Translations under genes and position numbers: made by a program | Shown here: in pieces, positions 8,597 through 19,598 of the stretch | How the letters are laid out: every line of letters starts with the position of its first letter | Position numbering within the stretch: the first letter of the stretch is position 1 | Notes under the pieces: generated by a model | Told to the model about the DNA's origin: nothing | Database searches by the model: none | What the model saw: the letters and a program-made list of their open reading frames with translations, nothing else | DNA from: Nosocomiicoccus ampullae | GTDB taxonomy: Bacteria; Bacillota; Bacilli; Staphylococcales; Salinicoccaceae | Length of the DNA: 64,000 nt | Assembly: GCF_019357495.1 (NCBI RefSeq) | Contig: NZ_CP079110.1 | Location: 1,364,001-1,428,000, forward strand | Direction of reading: 5' to 3'

Positions 8597-9988
8597 TTAC
8601 TTATTCTTATTTTTACTGCAACCTGCACTCATACCGTTGCTATTATCTAATCCCCAGAACTCGTTACTCGCTTTAAATATTTTATTACTTAATAATAGCA
8701 TAACGATTAGGTTCACGAACATGACGAGTCCTAAGAATACGTCTGTTAAGTCCCAAATTGCTTTTAGGCCACCGATACCTCCGACAAATACCGCAACTAA
8801 GAAAACGTAACGGTAAATTCTCGCTTTCTTTCTATCGATAATCGTAGAAAGTTGTGTTTCTCCAACGTATCCAAGTCCAATAACTGTACTATATGCAAAT
8901 AAAATTGTCGCAATTCCAACAGCTACTCCTAAAATTGGAGAAATATCTCCAAACACTTTCGCAACAATTGTTGCAGCATCTTGACCTTCAAGATCAATAC
9001 CACTCGTCAGTACTGCGAGTGCTGTAAATGTACAAACAACTGTAACTAAAAATACTTCTGTCACTCCGAATATCGCTTGCTCAACTGGGTGCTTCACTCG
9101 TGCTGGCGCATGCGATACTGTAAATACAACTTGCCCAGATCCAGATACGAAGAATCCGCGCGCAATTCCGTACTGCATTGCCTTCATAATCCCGTAACCT
9201 GCAACTCCTGCGCCCGCTTCCGCTGGACTAAATGCAGATGAAAATACGAGTTGAATCGCAGGAATAATTTCTTTGTAATTTATTACGATGACAATTGTCG
9301 CAACGATGATATAAAAGAGTGACATGAACGGAATGAGTTTCTCAGCAACGTGACCGATACGCTTCACTCCACCTACAATAACTATTCCAACCGCAACCAC
9401 ATTCAATGCAGATAAAATATAAATAACATTTGATAAGTTCGGTGCAAGATTTGTCACGTTAGATACTGTCACATTGGACTGTATCATCGCACTCGCGAGA
9501 CAAACAAGTATCATGAGTATAACGATTGTTTCACCTAAATATCTGGCGCCTAACCCTTTACGTACATATAAGGCTGGCCCACCAACATACGTCCCGTCGT
9601 TTGTTTTTTCTCGGAATAATATAATCAAAATAATCTCTGAGTATTTAATAATCATGCCGATGAATGCAGCAATCCACATCCAAACAAGTGCTCCAGGTCC
9701 ACCACTAATTAACGCACTCGCAACTCCGACAACACTTCCCATTCCAATAACAGATGCGAGTGATACAAACATCGATTGTAAAGATGATAAATCTCCGTCA
9801 GTATCGGCATTTTTATCATTTTTAATGCTGCTAAATGTATCTTTTATAATGCTAAAGAACTTTCTAATATGTACAAATTTCGTACCTACGGTTAAGTAGA
9901 TCCCGACAAATCCTAAAAATACTAATGCAACAGGACCCCATATAAAATCATTCACAACATCAACGATATGAATTAATGTTTCTAACAT
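8597..9988 (-). CDS. Alanine/glycine:cation symporter (AGCS family)
   Basis: 463 residues with about ten to eleven hydrophobic spans and the AGCS signature region GMGSVVGVASALISGGPGALVWMWIAAFIGMIIKYSEI (read in two parts, residues about 80-120), then DGTYVGGPALYVRKGLG. The family imports alanine, glycine or D-alanine with Na+ or H+. It begins 8 nt behind an AGAGGTGA ribosome-binding site and is transcribed alone: a terminator lies upstream at 10066 and none of the neighbours is functionally linked. The exact substrate is not determined by the sequence. Confidence 0.92.
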   Translation of the reverse strand: MLETLIHIVDVVNDFIWGPVALVFLGFVGIYLTVGTKFVHIRKFFSIIKDTFSSIKNDKNADTDGDLSSLQSMFVSLASVIGMGSVVGVASALISGGPGALVWMWIAAFIGMIIKYSEIILIILFREKTNDGTYVGGPALYVRKGLGARYLGETIVILMILVCLASAMIQSNVTVSNVTNLAPNLSNVIYILSALNVVAVGIVIVGGVKRIGHVAEKLIPFMSLFYIIVATIVIVINYKEIIPAIQLVFSSAFSPAEAGAGVAGYGIMKAMQYGIARGFFVSGSGQVVFTVSHAPARVKHPVEQAIFGVTEVFLVTVVCTFTALAVLTSGIDLEGQDAATIVAKVFGDISPILGVAVGIATILFAYSTVIGLGYVGETQLSTIIDRKKARIYRYVFLVAVFVGGIGGLKAIWDLTDVFLGLVMFVNLIVMLLLSNKIFKASNEFWGLDNSNGMSAGCSKNKNK

Positions 9989-10065
9989 TTCCAGTCACCT
10001 CTTTTTAAATTTATTCACTTTATTAATACAATATCATATGTTTGCCGTATTTTATAAAATTAAAA

Positions 10066-10092
10066 AAGCATCTCTAACGGTTAGAGATGCTT
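10066..10092 (-). terminator. Terminator of the ung-DUF423 unit
   Basis: Stem AAGCATCTCTAAC / GTTAGAGATGCTT with a short loop, then T6 on the minus strand. Confidence 0.85.
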
Positions 10093-10102
10093 GATCTTAA
10101 AT

Positions 10103-10468
10103 TTAAATTTTTAAAACTTGAACGATTGTCATTACCCATGCAGCGATGAACAGCACACCGCCAATTGGTGTAATTGCGCCGAGTATGCCAATTCCTGTTG
10201 TCGATAAAATAAATAATGAACCTGTAAAAAATATAATTCCAATGAACATGACGATACCTGCTGCGTTAAACATTGTCGTACCTGTTACACCGTTTAAAAT
10301 ACCAAGTAAAATTAAACCTAGACCATGGTACATTTGGTATCTACATGCGGTTTCCCACACTTCTAAATAATGCTCAGTTAGTTTTCCTTCTAAACCGTGC
10401 GCACCAAATGCACCTGCTGCAACACTAATCAGTGCATTTATTGCACCTAAAATAATTAACATTTTCAT
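10103..10468 (-). CDS. DUF423 family small integral membrane protein (YwdK-like)
   Basis: 121 residues with four predicted membrane helices. The DUF423 hallmarks are present: GAINALISVAAGAFGAHGLE near the N-terminus and ETACRYQMYHGLGLILLG in the middle. Members are small inner-membrane proteins of unknown function. In Bacillus the homologue ywdK sits in the same neighbourhood as ung (ywdG) and the pyridoxine/HMP kinase, matching the arrangement here. It starts 13 bp after the YwdI-like gene, so ung, the YwdI-like gene and this gene appear to form one operon. Confidence 0.88.
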   Translation of the reverse strand: MKMLIILGAINALISVAAGAFGAHGLEGKLTEHYLEVWETACRYQMYHGLGLILLGILNGVTGTTMFNAAGIVMFIGIIFFTGSLFILSTTGIGILGAITPIGGVLFIAAWVMTIVQVLKI

Positions 10469-10481
10469 TTATAAGACTCCT

Positions 10482-10721
10482 TTAAAAATCAAAAATAGAT
10501 GTGCTTGAATGACTACTCTCTGCGATATATGTATCGTCGAGGGTACGTTTTTTAAGTGGTTGTGCGTCTTTTTTACGTATCGACGGTTCATTTGTTGTCG
10601 AGCTGTTTTCACCCTTTAATAATTGTACCAACTTTTCAATCGCATATAAATGTTTTTCGTCGTTTGATGATTCATATAGCTCTAACTCATCTTTAATTGA
10701 ATTAATCACCTTTTTTCTCAA
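10482..10721 (-). CDS. YwdI/DUF5327-like small protein
   Basis: A short, charged, mostly helical protein with no membrane segment ([20 protein letters not shown] then [15 protein letters not shown], ending in a Ser-rich IFDF tail). Its position between ung and the DUF423 gene matches ywdI of Bacillus. The start is uncertain: TTG at 10719-10721 follows GGAGTG at good spacing and gives 79 residues, whereas TTG at 10739 would give 85. Either way the gene overlaps the 3' end of ung. Function unknown. Confidence 0.65.
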   Translation of the reverse strand: MRKKVINSIKDELELYESSNDEKHLYAIEKLVQLLKGENSSTTNEPSIRKKDAQPLKKRTLDDTYIAESSHSSTSIFDF

Positions 10722-11373
10722 AGTTTTCACTCCAATCAATCGGCGTTTTCCCGACGCTTTCTAAATACTTATTCGTCATACTAAAAGGGCTTGTTCCGAA
10801 AAAGCCACCGCGATTTGCAGCAAGAGGGCTCGGGTGAACACCAGTAATGACTTTATGCTTTGACGTGTCGATCAATTTGATTTTTTTCTTTGCCGGGTTC
10901 CCCCACAAAATAAACACAATATTTTCTCTATGTTCACTTAACATCTCGATAATTCTATCCGTAAAATATTCCCAACCAATTCCTCGGTGAGAGTTCGCTT
11001 GATGTGCGTCTACTGTTAATACAGTGTTTAATAATAATACACCTTCACGTGCCCAGTCTGAAAGATCGCCATCTGTACGTGTAATACCAAGATCATTTTC
11101 AAGCTCTTTATACATATTTCGTAAACTTGGTGGAATCGTAATTCCTGGACGAACACTGAATGCGAGACCATACGCTTGGTTTTCACCGTGATACGGATCT
11201 TGTCCAAGAATCACCGCTTTGACATCTTCAAACGGTGTTAACTGAAATGCACGATATATTTCATCTCTTTTAGGAAAGACTGTACCCGTACTATATTTCT
11301 CTTCTAAAATATTATCCATTTCACTAAAATCATATTCGTTTTTTATCGTTCTAAAGCATTCTGACCAATTCAT
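10702..11373 (-). CDS. ung: Uracil-DNA glycosylase
   Basis: 223 residues, full length for family 1 UDG. Active-site motifs are intact: the water-activating loop [18 protein letters not shown] (residues about 59-76), the uracil-binding LLLNTVLTV, and the minor-groove loop [14 protein letters not shown] with the catalytic His. It removes uracil from DNA after cytosine deamination or dUMP incorporation, starting base-excision repair. It is the first gene of a three-gene operon on the minus strand and diverges from pdxK. Confidence 0.98.
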   Translation of the reverse strand: MNWSECFRTIKNEYDFSEMDNILEEKYSTGTVFPKRDEIYRAFQLTPFEDVKAVILGQDPYHGENQAYGLAFSVRPGITIPPSLRNMYKELENDLGITRTDGDLSDWAREGVLLLNTVLTVDAHQANSHRGIGWEYFTDRIIEMLSEHRENIVFILWGNPAKKKIKLIDTSKHKVITGVHPSPLAANRGGFFGTSPFSMTNKYLESVGKTPIDWSENFEKKGD

Positions 11374-11490
11374 TCATAAGCCTCCTAAACTATAAATAGT
11401 ATAACATTTAAGTTAAGCATCATTGTAGATAAACCACCTCTTATATAGTAAAATATAGACATTATTGCCTAGGATAGGAGAATTAAACTT

Positions 11491-12321
11491 ATGACACAGA
11501 AAAAAGTATTAACAATTGCTGGAACTGATGTTTCAGGAGGTGCTGGTTACTCAGCAGATATAAAAACTTTTGAGGACCATGATTTATACGGTTTTTGTGC
11601 ACTTACAACGATCGTTTCTATGGACCCAAGTACTTGGGCACATCGAGTACACCACGTACCATTAGAAATACTCGATGAACAAATTGAAACTGCACTATCT
11701 TTAAAACCAGATACAATTAAAACAGGTATGTTACCAAACGAAGAAGTGATCTCACGTGCGCGTAAAGCAATCGAAAAAAGTGGCGCGGACTACTTCGTCT
11801 TCGACCCAGTCATGGTATGTAAAGGTGACGACACTGTCTTAAACCCTGGCGTTGTAGATAGTATGCAAAAAGAATTACTACCAATTACAACAATCGTGAC
11901 ACCAAACTTAGTTGAAGCAGGAAACTTAGCAGGTATGAATACTCCAAAAACAATCGATGAGGTCAAAGAAGCTGCTAAGAAAATTCACGAATATGGTCCA
12001 AAATACGTTGTCGTTAAAGGTGGAACAGGACTTGAAGGTGACAACGCATTAGATATTTTCTATGACGGTGAAAAATTCTACGGATTATATGCTGATAAAT
12101 TAGAGAAAGCTTATAACCACGGTGCAGGTTGTACTTTCGCAGCAGCAGTTGCTTCTAACTTCACAAATGGTTTAGAGCCACTTGAAGCAGTCAAAGAAGC
12201 AAAAGCATTCGTTACTTCTGCAATTAAACACGGTTCACAAATGAACGAACATGTGGGTGTAGTCAGACACAACGCATACAATAAAGTTGATAAAGTAAAC
12301 GTACAAGCCAAAGAACTTTAA
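11491..12321 (+). CDS. pdxK: Pyridoxal/pyridoxine kinase (ThiD-like PdxK)
   Basis: 276 residues, a ribokinase-fold enzyme of the ThiD-related pyridoxal kinase branch. Seen are the substrate loop LTIAGTDVSGGAGYSADIKT (residues 7-26), DPVMVCKGDD (105-114) with Cys110, and the anion-hole motif HGAGCTFAAA (210-219) with Cys214. The paired cysteines correspond to those that form the hemithioacetal with pyridoxal in the S. aureus enzyme, which favours vitamin B6 salvage over HMP-phosphate synthesis. It is the first of four plus-strand genes. The start ATG follows AGGAG. Confidence 0.88.
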   Translation: MTQKKVLTIAGTDVSGGAGYSADIKTFEDHDLYGFCALTTIVSMDPSTWAHRVHHVPLEILDEQIETALSLKPDTIKTGMLPNEEVISRARKAIEKSGADYFVFDPVMVCKGDDTVLNPGVVDSMQKELLPITTIVTPNLVEAGNLAGMNTPKTIDEVKEAAKKIHEYGPKYVVVKGGTGLEGDNALDIFYDGEKFYGLYADKLEKAYNHGAGCTFAAAVASNFTNGLEPLEAVKEAKAFVTSAIKHGSQMNEHVGVVRHNAYNKVDKVNVQAKEL

Positions 12322-12325
12322 TAAT

Positions 12326-12352
12326 AAGAGGGATTTTTATCTCTCTTATTAT
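12326..12352 (+). terminator. Possible weak terminator or processing hairpin after pdxK
   Basis: AATAAGAG / CTCTTATT stem with an internal loop, not followed by a clear T-run. It may cause partial termination between pdxK and the yojF-like gene. Confidence 0.35.
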
Positions 12353-12378
12353 ATTTATGAGGACTTAGGGGGATATTC

Positions 12379-12741
12379 ATGGCTTTAAAACCGATCGATG
12401 AAAAAGAAGTTCAAGAACTGATCAATAATTACAAAAACACACCCGTTTACTTACACATTGAAGTTACAAGTGGTGTATACGCAAGTCATAATGATGACAA
12501 TGTATTTAACTCAGGTACATTTGTCCGAAATATTCAAGTTACTTACACTGAAGGCACATTAAAAGGTGGCGGCAATTTTGAATACCGCGTCGGTCTTAAA
12601 CTCGACAATAGCGGCTGGGTATATGTTACTGGACTTTCACATTACACTGTTGAAGACGGGGTCTTCATCTTGCATGGTATTGACCATGAAGGTAAACTTG
12701 CTGCAGCATTAGAAATTAGCATTGATAAGTTAAAAGAATAA
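12379..12741 (+). CDS. yojF: YojF family protein (DUF1806)
   Basis: 120 residues, predicted beta-rich (PVYLHIEVTSGVYASHNDD, FVRNIQVTYTEGTLKGGG, YRVGLKLDNSGWVYVTGLS). This family is encoded directly upstream of the bacillithiol deacetylase bshB2 (yojG) in Bacillus and Staphylococcus, as here with a 19-bp gap, so it may assist bacillithiol metabolism, but no activity is established. The start follows a GGGGGAT ribosome-binding site. Confidence 0.85.
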   Translation: MALKPIDEKEVQELINNYKNTPVYLHIEVTSGVYASHNDDNVFNSGTFVRNIQVTYTEGTLKGGGNFEYRVGLKLDNSGWVYVTGLSHYTVEDGVFILHGIDHEGKLAAALEISIDKLKE

Positions 12742-12760
12742 ATTTAAAACGAGGGATATT

Positions 12761-13453
12761 ATGTCACTTGAAAAAGAAAATCACGTGCTAATCATCTACC
12801 CTCACCCGGACGATGAAGCGTTTGGTGTGTCAGGGTCAATTATGGCGTATAGAGACATGGGAGTTCCAGTCACTTACGCTTGTTTAACTTATGGTGATAT
12901 GGGGAGAAACATTGGAAATCCACCAGTCACTCGTGAAGCACTATCTAAATTACGTAAAGCTGAACAACTTGAAGCTGCACGTTTAATGGACTTAGACGTT
13001 AAGTTTTTAGATTATAGAGACAAAACGTTAGAATTCGAAGACAAAGACTTACTAAGAAGTGATATTAAAAAAGTAATAGATGAAACAAAACCATCACGTT
13101 TAATTACGTTTTACCCAGGGTACTCTGTACACCCTGACCATGAAGCAACAGCAGAAGCTGTATTAGATGTTGTCGCAGAAATGGATGAAGCGGATCGTCC
13201 GACGTTAACGCTCGTTGCGTTTGATAAGCGTACATTTGACGATTTAGGCGAGCCGACACTTCAAACTGATATTAGTGAATACGCAGAACGAAAAAGAGAA
13301 GTGCTCGCGGCACATAAATCACAAACAGAGAGACTATTAATCGAGTTATGCAAAGATACTCAATTTAGTAAAGAAGCACGTGAACGTTGGTTTGAAAAAG
13401 AAAATTTCTATTACTATGATATTAATGACTGGATAAGTAAAGAGAAGGAGTAG
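12761..13453 (+). CDS. bshB2: Bacillithiol biosynthesis deacetylase BshB2
   Basis: 230 residues of the LmbE/PIG-L zinc deacetylase fold. The zinc and catalytic motif HPDDEAFGVSGSI is at residues 15-27 and the second histidine motif (YSVHPDHEATAEAV) near residue 125. The enzyme removes acetate from GlcNAc-malate to give GlcN-malate, the precursor that BshC joins to cysteine to make bacillithiol. It is linked to the yojF-like gene, the usual partner, and is 6 bp ahead of folE2. Confidence 0.93.
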   Translation: MSLEKENHVLIIYPHPDDEAFGVSGSIMAYRDMGVPVTYACLTYGDMGRNIGNPPVTREALSKLRKAEQLEAARLMDLDVKFLDYRDKTLEFEDKDLLRSDIKKVIDETKPSRLITFYPGYSVHPDHEATAEAVLDVVAEMDEADRPTLTLVAFDKRTFDDLGEPTLQTDISEYAERKREVLAAHKSQTERLLIELCKDTQFSKEARERWFEKENFYYYDINDWISKEKE

Positions 13454-13459
13454 CTAAGT

Positions 13460-14338
13460 ATGACGAATATAGATCTTTCTAATCGCGAAACGCGATACAA
13501 ACACTTTGGTTCAGTAGATCCAATTAAAGGTACAAAGCCTAAAAATAAAGAAGACATGGCGGACCTTCAAAATACGAAAAAAGACTTCCTTTTTGACGTA
13601 CAATCTGTTGGGATTAATAACCTAACATACCCAGTCAAAGTTGGAGACTATCAATCAGTCGGTAACTTTGAACTTGCGACAAGCTTACGTCGTGATGAAA
13701 AAGGTATTAACATGAGTCGTATTTTAGAGTCGCTACAAACTCAAAATGACGGTGGTATTAAACTTGAATTCGACACGCTTAAAAAAGTACTTGAAGTATT
13801 AAAAGAGCGTATGGAACAAGAATCATCAGAACTTACTGTTGAGTCCACTTGGTTCTTTAATAAGCCATCACCAGGTACAAAACTAGATGCTGTTGCACAT
13901 GCTGATGTACTTTATCATATGGAATATAACGATAATAAAGTGACTAAAACACAATTTGGTATGACAGCAAATGTTACGACACTTTGCCCTTGCTCAAAAG
14001 AAATTAGTGAGTATAGTGCACACAATCAGCGTGGTTACGTAAAAGTACTTCTAGATATCGATGAAAATGAAGAAGTACCTGAAAACTACAAAGAAATCGT
14101 ATATCGCGCATTAGAAATTAACGCATCAAGTCAACTGTACCCAATTCTTAAACGAACAGATGAAAAAATGGTGACAGAACGCGCATACGAAAACCCACGT
14201 TTCGTTGAAGACTTAATTCGACTCGTCGCTTATGACATTCACGATTTACCTTGGGTCAAAGCATTTGAAGTAGAATGTCGAAACGAAGAAAGTATCCACC
14301 AACATGACGCATTTAGTCGTATGAGATTTGAAAAATAA
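13460..14338 (+). CDS. folE2: GTP cyclohydrolase IB
   Basis: 292 residues of the FolE2 (type IB) family, which catalyses the first step from GTP to dihydroneopterin triphosphate for folate synthesis. The family motif VTTLCPCSKEISEYSAHNQRG (read in two parts, residues 172-192) holds the metal-binding cysteine (Cys176). FolE2 can use metals other than zinc, unlike FolE. The S. aureus genome carries the same enzyme in a similar place. It is the last gene of the pdxK-yojF-bshB2-folE2 run and is followed by a terminator. Confidence 0.94.
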   Translation: MTNIDLSNRETRYKHFGSVDPIKGTKPKNKEDMADLQNTKKDFLFDVQSVGINNLTYPVKVGDYQSVGNFELATSLRRDEKGINMSRILESLQTQNDGGIKLEFDTLKKVLEVLKERMEQESSELTVESTWFFNKPSPGTKLDAVAHADVLYHMEYNDNKVTKTQFGMTANVTTLCPCSKEISEYSAHNQRGYVKVLLDIDENEEVPENYKEIVYRALEINASSQLYPILKRTDEKMVTERAYENPRFVEDLIRLVAYDIHDLPWVKAFEVECRNEESIHQHDAFSRMRFEK

Positions 14339-14351
14339 TATTTTAATGAGA

Positions 14352-14374
14352 ATCAGACCTTAAAAGGTCTGATT
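14352..14374 (+). terminator. Terminator after folE2
   Basis: AATCAGACCTT / AAGGTCTGATT stem, followed by a T-rich tract. Confidence 0.85.
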
Positions 14375-14415
14375 TTTATTTGTTTCACTTTGGAGATGAC
14401 AGGGCGTGTGTGTGA

Positions 14416-14598
14416 TTATTTAACAAAAATAATCCGATTTTGTTAAATATAATAGTTTAATTAACAATAATCGGAGCTTTTCATCAGTTTTTGTTAGATA
14501 AAACAATTTAATTAACAAAACAGCTTAATTAAAATGAAATTTTGTCAAATAAAACAATATATCTTACATTTTCGGCCAAATTCTGTTAATTAAAAAAA
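14416..14598. repeat. Palindromic intergenic element, copy A (about 183 bp)
   Basis: Starts with the half-site ATTTAACAAAAAT (14418) and ends with CTGTTAATTAAA (14583). Between them lie three imperfect palindromes: TTTTGTTAAATA...TTAATTAACA (14438-14468), TTTTTGTTAGATAAAA...TTAATTAACAAAA (14489-14520), and TTTTGTCAAATAAAA with a degenerate partner (14540-14571). The order and spacing are shared with copies at 20872, 22031 and 50890. It fills most of the 345-bp gap between folE2 and the next gene; nothing else is seen there apart from the folE2 terminator. Confidence 0.75.
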
Positions 14599-14683
14599 AG
14601 TTTACTACTTCAATAATCACCTCTCGCCTTTTCTCACCGACTCCTTTATAGTGAGTATAGATTATCATATAAGGAGACTCGTA

Positions 14684-14875
14684 ATGACTAAAAATAGAAT
14701 ACTTTACGCGCTGCGTGTATTACTCGTTGCGTTTTTAGTGTTTTCTACGATAAACTACCTCGTTGAATCGCCGTCTGGAAGTATAACGAGTATTATTATG
14801 TATGCAGTAATGTCAGCAGTTCTGACTGTTCTCGCTACACTTTTCTTACTTGGAAAACCTGATGATTTCAAATAG
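14684..14875 (+). CDS. Small membrane protein with two hydrophobic segments, unknown function
   Basis: 63 residues from ATG 14684, which has AAGGAG at 14671-14676; an earlier in-frame ATG at 14651 lacks a site and adds a non-hydrophobic leader. The product MTKNRILYALRVLLVAFLVF... has two predicted membrane helices (about residues 5-22 and 35-56) and a short polar end. No family recognised. It stands alone between repeat element A and a shared terminator, opposite in direction to tadA. Confidence 0.65.
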   Translation: MTKNRILYALRVLLVAFLVFSTINYLVESPSGSITSIIMYAVMSAVLTVLATLFLLGKPDDFK

Positions 14876-14877
14876 AA

Positions 14878-14904
14878 AGAACCTTTAAGCTTGGCTTAAA
14901 GGTT

Positions 14905-14906
<2 letters not shown>
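14878..14906. terminator. Bidirectional terminator between the small membrane gene and tadA
   Basis: Perfect stem AGAACCTTTAAGC / GCTTAAAGGTTCT with a TTG loop. On the plus strand it is followed by a T-run; on the minus strand it begins within the tadA stop codon region. Confidence 0.85.
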
Positions 14907-16058
<1,152 letters not shown>

Positions 16059-16066
16059 ATAATCAC

Positions 16067-17026
16067 CTACTGAGTCTTTTGTTTTAATTTCTCACTCACG
16101 TTTTCGAGCATGACTTCTGTCATTTTATCTAAATCATATTTTGGAGAGAAATCCCATTGTTTTTTAGCTTCCGAGACATCTAATGAATTTGGCCACGTCT
16201 CAGCTATACTTTGACGTTCAGGATCTACGTCATAATTTATTTTAAAGTCCGGAATATGTTTACGAATCGATTCCGCAACCATTTCTGGTTCAATACTCAT
16301 CGCTGATACGTTAAAAGCGTTACGCGTCGTCAGTCGATCAGGATCCGCATGGAGTAATTTAATTACTGCGTCTATTGCGTCATCCATAAACATCATATCC
16401 ATATATGTACCTTTATCTATAAATGATGTGTATTCACCTTTACGAATCGCATCATAATATATTTCAACCGCATAGTCTGTCGTACCACCACCTGGCTCTT
16501 GTACGTAACTAATTAACCCTGGAAAACGTACTGAACGGGTGTCTACACCGAATTTTGTGTAGTAATAGTCCATTAGTAATTCCCCAGTCACTTTGTTTAC
16601 ACCATACATTGTTGTTGGACGCTGTGTTGTATCTTGTGGTGTATTTTCTTTTGGTGTTGATGGTCCAAATGAGCCAATTGAACTTGGTGTAAAATACTGT
16701 GCATCGTATATACGCGCAGCTTCAATCGTATTAAATAATCCACCCATATTAACATCCCATGCGAGTGCTGGATTCTTTTCAGCTGTAGCACTAAGTAGTG
16801 CTGCTAAGTGGATAATGGAATCTGGTTGGAATGATCCAACCATTTCCATTACACGGTCTTTATCTGTTACATCTAAGATTTCAAACGGTTTCCCTACCAT
16901 CGGACCAGCTTCTGGCATACGGATATCCGTTGGTAAGACATTTTCATCCCCATACATTTCTCTTAAACGTACAACAAGTTCTGTACCGATTTGTCCTAAC
17001 GCACCGGTGACTAGAAATTTTCTCAT
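16067..17026 (-). CDS. tdh: L-threonine 3-dehydrogenase, extended SDR type
   Basis: 319 residues. Rossmann glycine motif GALGQIG (8-14), catalytic YGVNK (Tyr141, Lys145), and family-specific tracts [11 protein letters not shown] and [20 protein letters not shown]. Such enzymes oxidise L-threonine to 2-amino-3-ketobutyrate with NAD+. The gene lies 15 bp after kbl, the next enzyme of the same pathway, which confirms the assignment. Start ATG 17026 follows GGGGG. Confidence 0.93.
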   Translation of the reverse strand: MRKFLVTGALGQIGTELVVRLREMYGDENVLPTDIRMPEAGPMVGKPFEILDVTDKDRVMEMVGSFQPDSIIHLAALLSATAEKNPALAWDVNMGGLFNTIEAARIYDAQYFTPSSIGSFGPSTPKENTPQDTTQRPTTMYGVNKVTGELLMDYYYTKFGVDTRSVRFPGLISYVQEPGGGTTDYAVEIYYDAIRKGEYTSFIDKGTYMDMMFMDDAIDAVIKLLHADPDRLTTRNAFNVSAMSIEPEMVAESIRKHIPDFKINYDVDPERQSIAETWPNSLDVSEAKKQWDFSPKYDLDKMTEVMLENVSEKLKQKTQ

Positions 17027-17041
17027 AACTTAGAATCCCCC

Positions 17042-18229
17042 TTAAATAATTCCGAGTTCTTGACCGACTTCTTTATAGATTTCAATTGCATCATCTAGCA
17101 TTTCTTTAGTATGTGCCGCTGTTGGCATATTTCTTACACGACCTGTACCACGTGGTACTGTTGGGAATACGATTGATTTCGCGTACACACCTTTTTCTTG
17201 GAGTAAGCGTGAAAACTCTTGAGCTTTCTTTTCATCTCCAATTATTACTGGTGTGATTGGTGTTTCAGAATTACCAATATCAAATCCAGCATCTTTAAGT
17301 CCTTGTTTTAAATAATCTCCATTTTCCCATAATTTGTCATGAAGTTCTGTAGATGCCATTAACTTTTCAACTGCTTTAGTAATTGCAGCAGTATCCGCTG
17401 GAGTAAGTGCTGTTGAGAATAAGAATGGACGTGCAGCAACTTTTAAATAGTCCACTAAATCTTTAGAACCTGCTACGTATCCACCAACGACACCAATCGC
17501 TTTAGATAAAGTACCCATTTGCATGTCGACTTCTTTTTCTAAACCGAAGTGTTTTACAGTACCTGCACCTTTACCCATAACTCCTGAACCGTGTGCATCG
17601 TCAACGTACGTAATTAAGTCGAACTCTTTTGCGACTTTAATCATCTCAGGTAAATTCACAACGTCCCCGTCCATTGAGAATACGCCGTCAGTAATATACA
17701 TTACTTTATTGTACTCACCAGATTCTGTTGCCTCTTTTGCTTTTTTACGTAAGTCTTCTGGATCGTTATGGTTCACACGAATAATTTTCGCACCAGATAA
17801 ACGGCACCCATCAATGATACTTGCGTGGTTTAACTCGTCAGAAAGAATCGCATCTCCTTTTTTCATGATCGCAGGAATTGCACCTTGGTTTGCGTTAAAT
17901 CCTGATGTTAATGCAATCACTGATTCTGTTCCTTTAAATTTCGCAAGCTTTTCTTCTAACTCTCTATGAAGATCCATCGTACCGTTAATTGTACGTACTG
18001 CACCTGCACCAACACCGTGTGAATCAATCGCCTCTTTCGCAACTTTTTTCATGTCTTCATCTGTCGCGAGACCAAGATAGTTGTTTGATGATAAGTTAAT
18101 TAAATCTTTACCATCAATGTTAATCACCGGCCCATTGGCACCTTCAACGACATCGATTTCATTATATAAACCGTTTTCTTTTAATTCATTTAAATTATTA
18201 TTTAAGTACTCTTGTAAAGTTTTTGACAT
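17042..18229 (-). CDS. kbl: Glycine C-acetyltransferase (2-amino-3-ketobutyrate CoA ligase)
   Basis: 395 residues, a PLP enzyme of the alpha-oxoamine synthase family. Seen are [15 protein letters not shown] (substrate loop), [13 protein letters not shown] (Asp/His of the PLP pocket), and [13 protein letters not shown] with the Schiff-base lysine near residue 243. It splits 2-amino-3-ketobutyrate with CoA to glycine and acetyl-CoA. With tdh it forms a two-gene threonine-to-glycine route. It is divergently placed from the M20 amidohydrolase pair. AGGAGG precedes the start. Confidence 0.94.
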   Translation of the reverse strand: MSKTLQEYLNNNLNELKENGLYNEIDVVEGANGPVINIDGKDLINLSSNNYLGLATDEDMKKVAKEAIDSHGVGAGAVRTINGTMDLHRELEEKLAKFKGTESVIALTSGFNANQGAIPAIMKKGDAILSDELNHASIIDGCRLSGAKIIRVNHNDPEDLRKKAKEATESGEYNKVMYITDGVFSMDGDVVNLPEMIKVAKEFDLITYVDDAHGSGVMGKGAGTVKHFGLEKEVDMQMGTLSKAIGVVGGYVAGSKDLVDYLKVAARPFLFSTALTPADTAAITKAVEKLMASTELHDKLWENGDYLKQGLKDAGFDIGNSETPITPVIIGDEKKAQEFSRLLQEKGVYAKSIVFPTVPRGTGRVRNMPTAAHTKEMLDDAIEIYKEVGQELGII

Positions 18230-18394
18230 TATAAAAAGTCCTCCTTAATCGTCTTACTCTCCATTTTAACAGAATAGAAAAATTCGTGTAAGGAATCGCA
18301 TTCAAGTTATATATTTGAAATTTTCAAACTATTCCAACACATTTTAAACGATTTTTGGTACACTAATAATATTATACTTAGGAGTGATTATTTT

Positions 18395-19582
18395 ATGTCT
18401 ATTGAAAAGCTTGTCGATGAACGAAAGCAAGATATGGTAGAAACAAGACGTTATCTACATAAGCATCCAGAACTCTCGTTTAAAGAATTTAAAACATATC
18501 AATTTATTTTAGATCGATTAAATCAATATGATGACATCGATATTATAGAAAATGTCGGTGCAAATGATAATAATTCCGGTAAAGGAATTGTCGCTAGCTT
18601 TGGAGAAGGTCATCCACATATCGCATTTCGTGCAGATTTTGATGCACTCCCAATTCAAGATAAAAAAGAAGTTGAATATAAGTCGACGGTTGACGGTGTG
18701 ATGCACGCTTGTGGACATGATGCACATACAACAACACTTCTCACACTTGTAGATGTCGTTTCTAACAATTTAAAGAATTTAAAAGGAAAAGTGAGCTTCA
18801 TCTTTCAATATGGAGAAGAAGAACCACCTGGTGGCGCTGAATCAATGATCGAGGACGGCATTTTAAAAGATGTCGATTTTGTATATGGCCAGCATTACTG
18901 GAGTCAATTTGACACACATGAAATCCATTCAAAAAATGGCGCGCTAATTGCAACTCCAGATAAATTTAGAATAACAATTCAAGGACGCGGTGGACATGCT
19001 GCTTATCCGCAAAGAAATATCGACGCTATTTTAATTGCTAGTGAGTTAATTGTGAATTTACAGTCTATTGTATCTCGACAAATTTCACCAATTGATAATG
19101 CGGTTGTTTCTTTTGGTCATGTGAAAGCTGGAGATACATTTAACGTCATGCCTGACAGTGCTGTTCTTGAAGGAACTGTTCGTACGTTTAATTATGATGT
19201 TAGAGAAAAAATCGTTGAAATTTTTGAAAGTGAAGTTGAAGCGACGACAAAAAAACGTGGGGCAACAGGAGATTTATATTACCATAGAGGTTTTCCACCA
19301 GTCATTAACCATGAAAGAGAAGCGAAAATTGTAGAAGAAGCAGCTAAATCTTTAGGTTTAGAATATACAGATACAAAACCTTTAATGATTGGAGAAGACT
19401 TCTCATACTTTATTGAAGAAAAACCTGGCGCTTTCTTTTTAACAGGTTCAGGTAATGAAAGTAAAAATTCTACTTATGCACACCATCATGAATTATTTGA
19501 TTTAGACGAAGAGGCAATGGAATCAGCCTTAAAGATGTTTATGAAAATAATAGAACTTGAAAATATAATCGATTGGAACTAA
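18395..19582 (+). CDS. M20-family metallo-amidohydrolase, first of a tandem pair
   Basis: 395 residues with the M20D amidohydrolase layout: RRYLHKHPELSFKEF at the N-terminus, metal-binding GVMHACGHDAHTTTLL near residues 102-117, the Glu-Glu-proximal GEEEPPGGAESMIEDG, a dimerisation lid domain starting near GRGGHAAYPQRNIDAI, and the final histidine motif AHHHELFDLDEE. Such enzymes remove acyl groups from N-acyl amino acids or peptides; the exact substrate is not known. The paralogue follows 16 bp downstream. In S. aureus one gene of this type lies near tuf. Confidence 0.88.
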   Translation: MSIEKLVDERKQDMVETRRYLHKHPELSFKEFKTYQFILDRLNQYDDIDIIENVGANDNNSGKGIVASFGEGHPHIAFRADFDALPIQDKKEVEYKSTVDGVMHACGHDAHTTTLLTLVDVVSNNLKNLKGKVSFIFQYGEEEPPGGAESMIEDGILKDVDFVYGQHYWSQFDTHEIHSKNGALIATPDKFRITIQGRGGHAAYPQRNIDAILIASELIVNLQSIVSRQISPIDNAVVSFGHVKAGDTFNVMPDSAVLEGTVRTFNYDVREKIVEIFESEVEATTKKRGATGDLYYHRGFPPVINHEREAKIVEEAAKSLGLEYTDTKPLMIGEDFSYFIEEKPGAFFLTGSGNESKNSTYAHHHELFDLDEEAMESALKMFMKIIELENIIDWN

Positions 19583-19598
19583 TCAAGGAGGAAATAAA

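Noticed and set aside
14416-14598. CRISPR or integron-type attC reading of the palindromic elements
   Set aside because: No identical direct repeats with unique spacers, no cas or integrase genes nearby, and palindromes vary too much in sequence.
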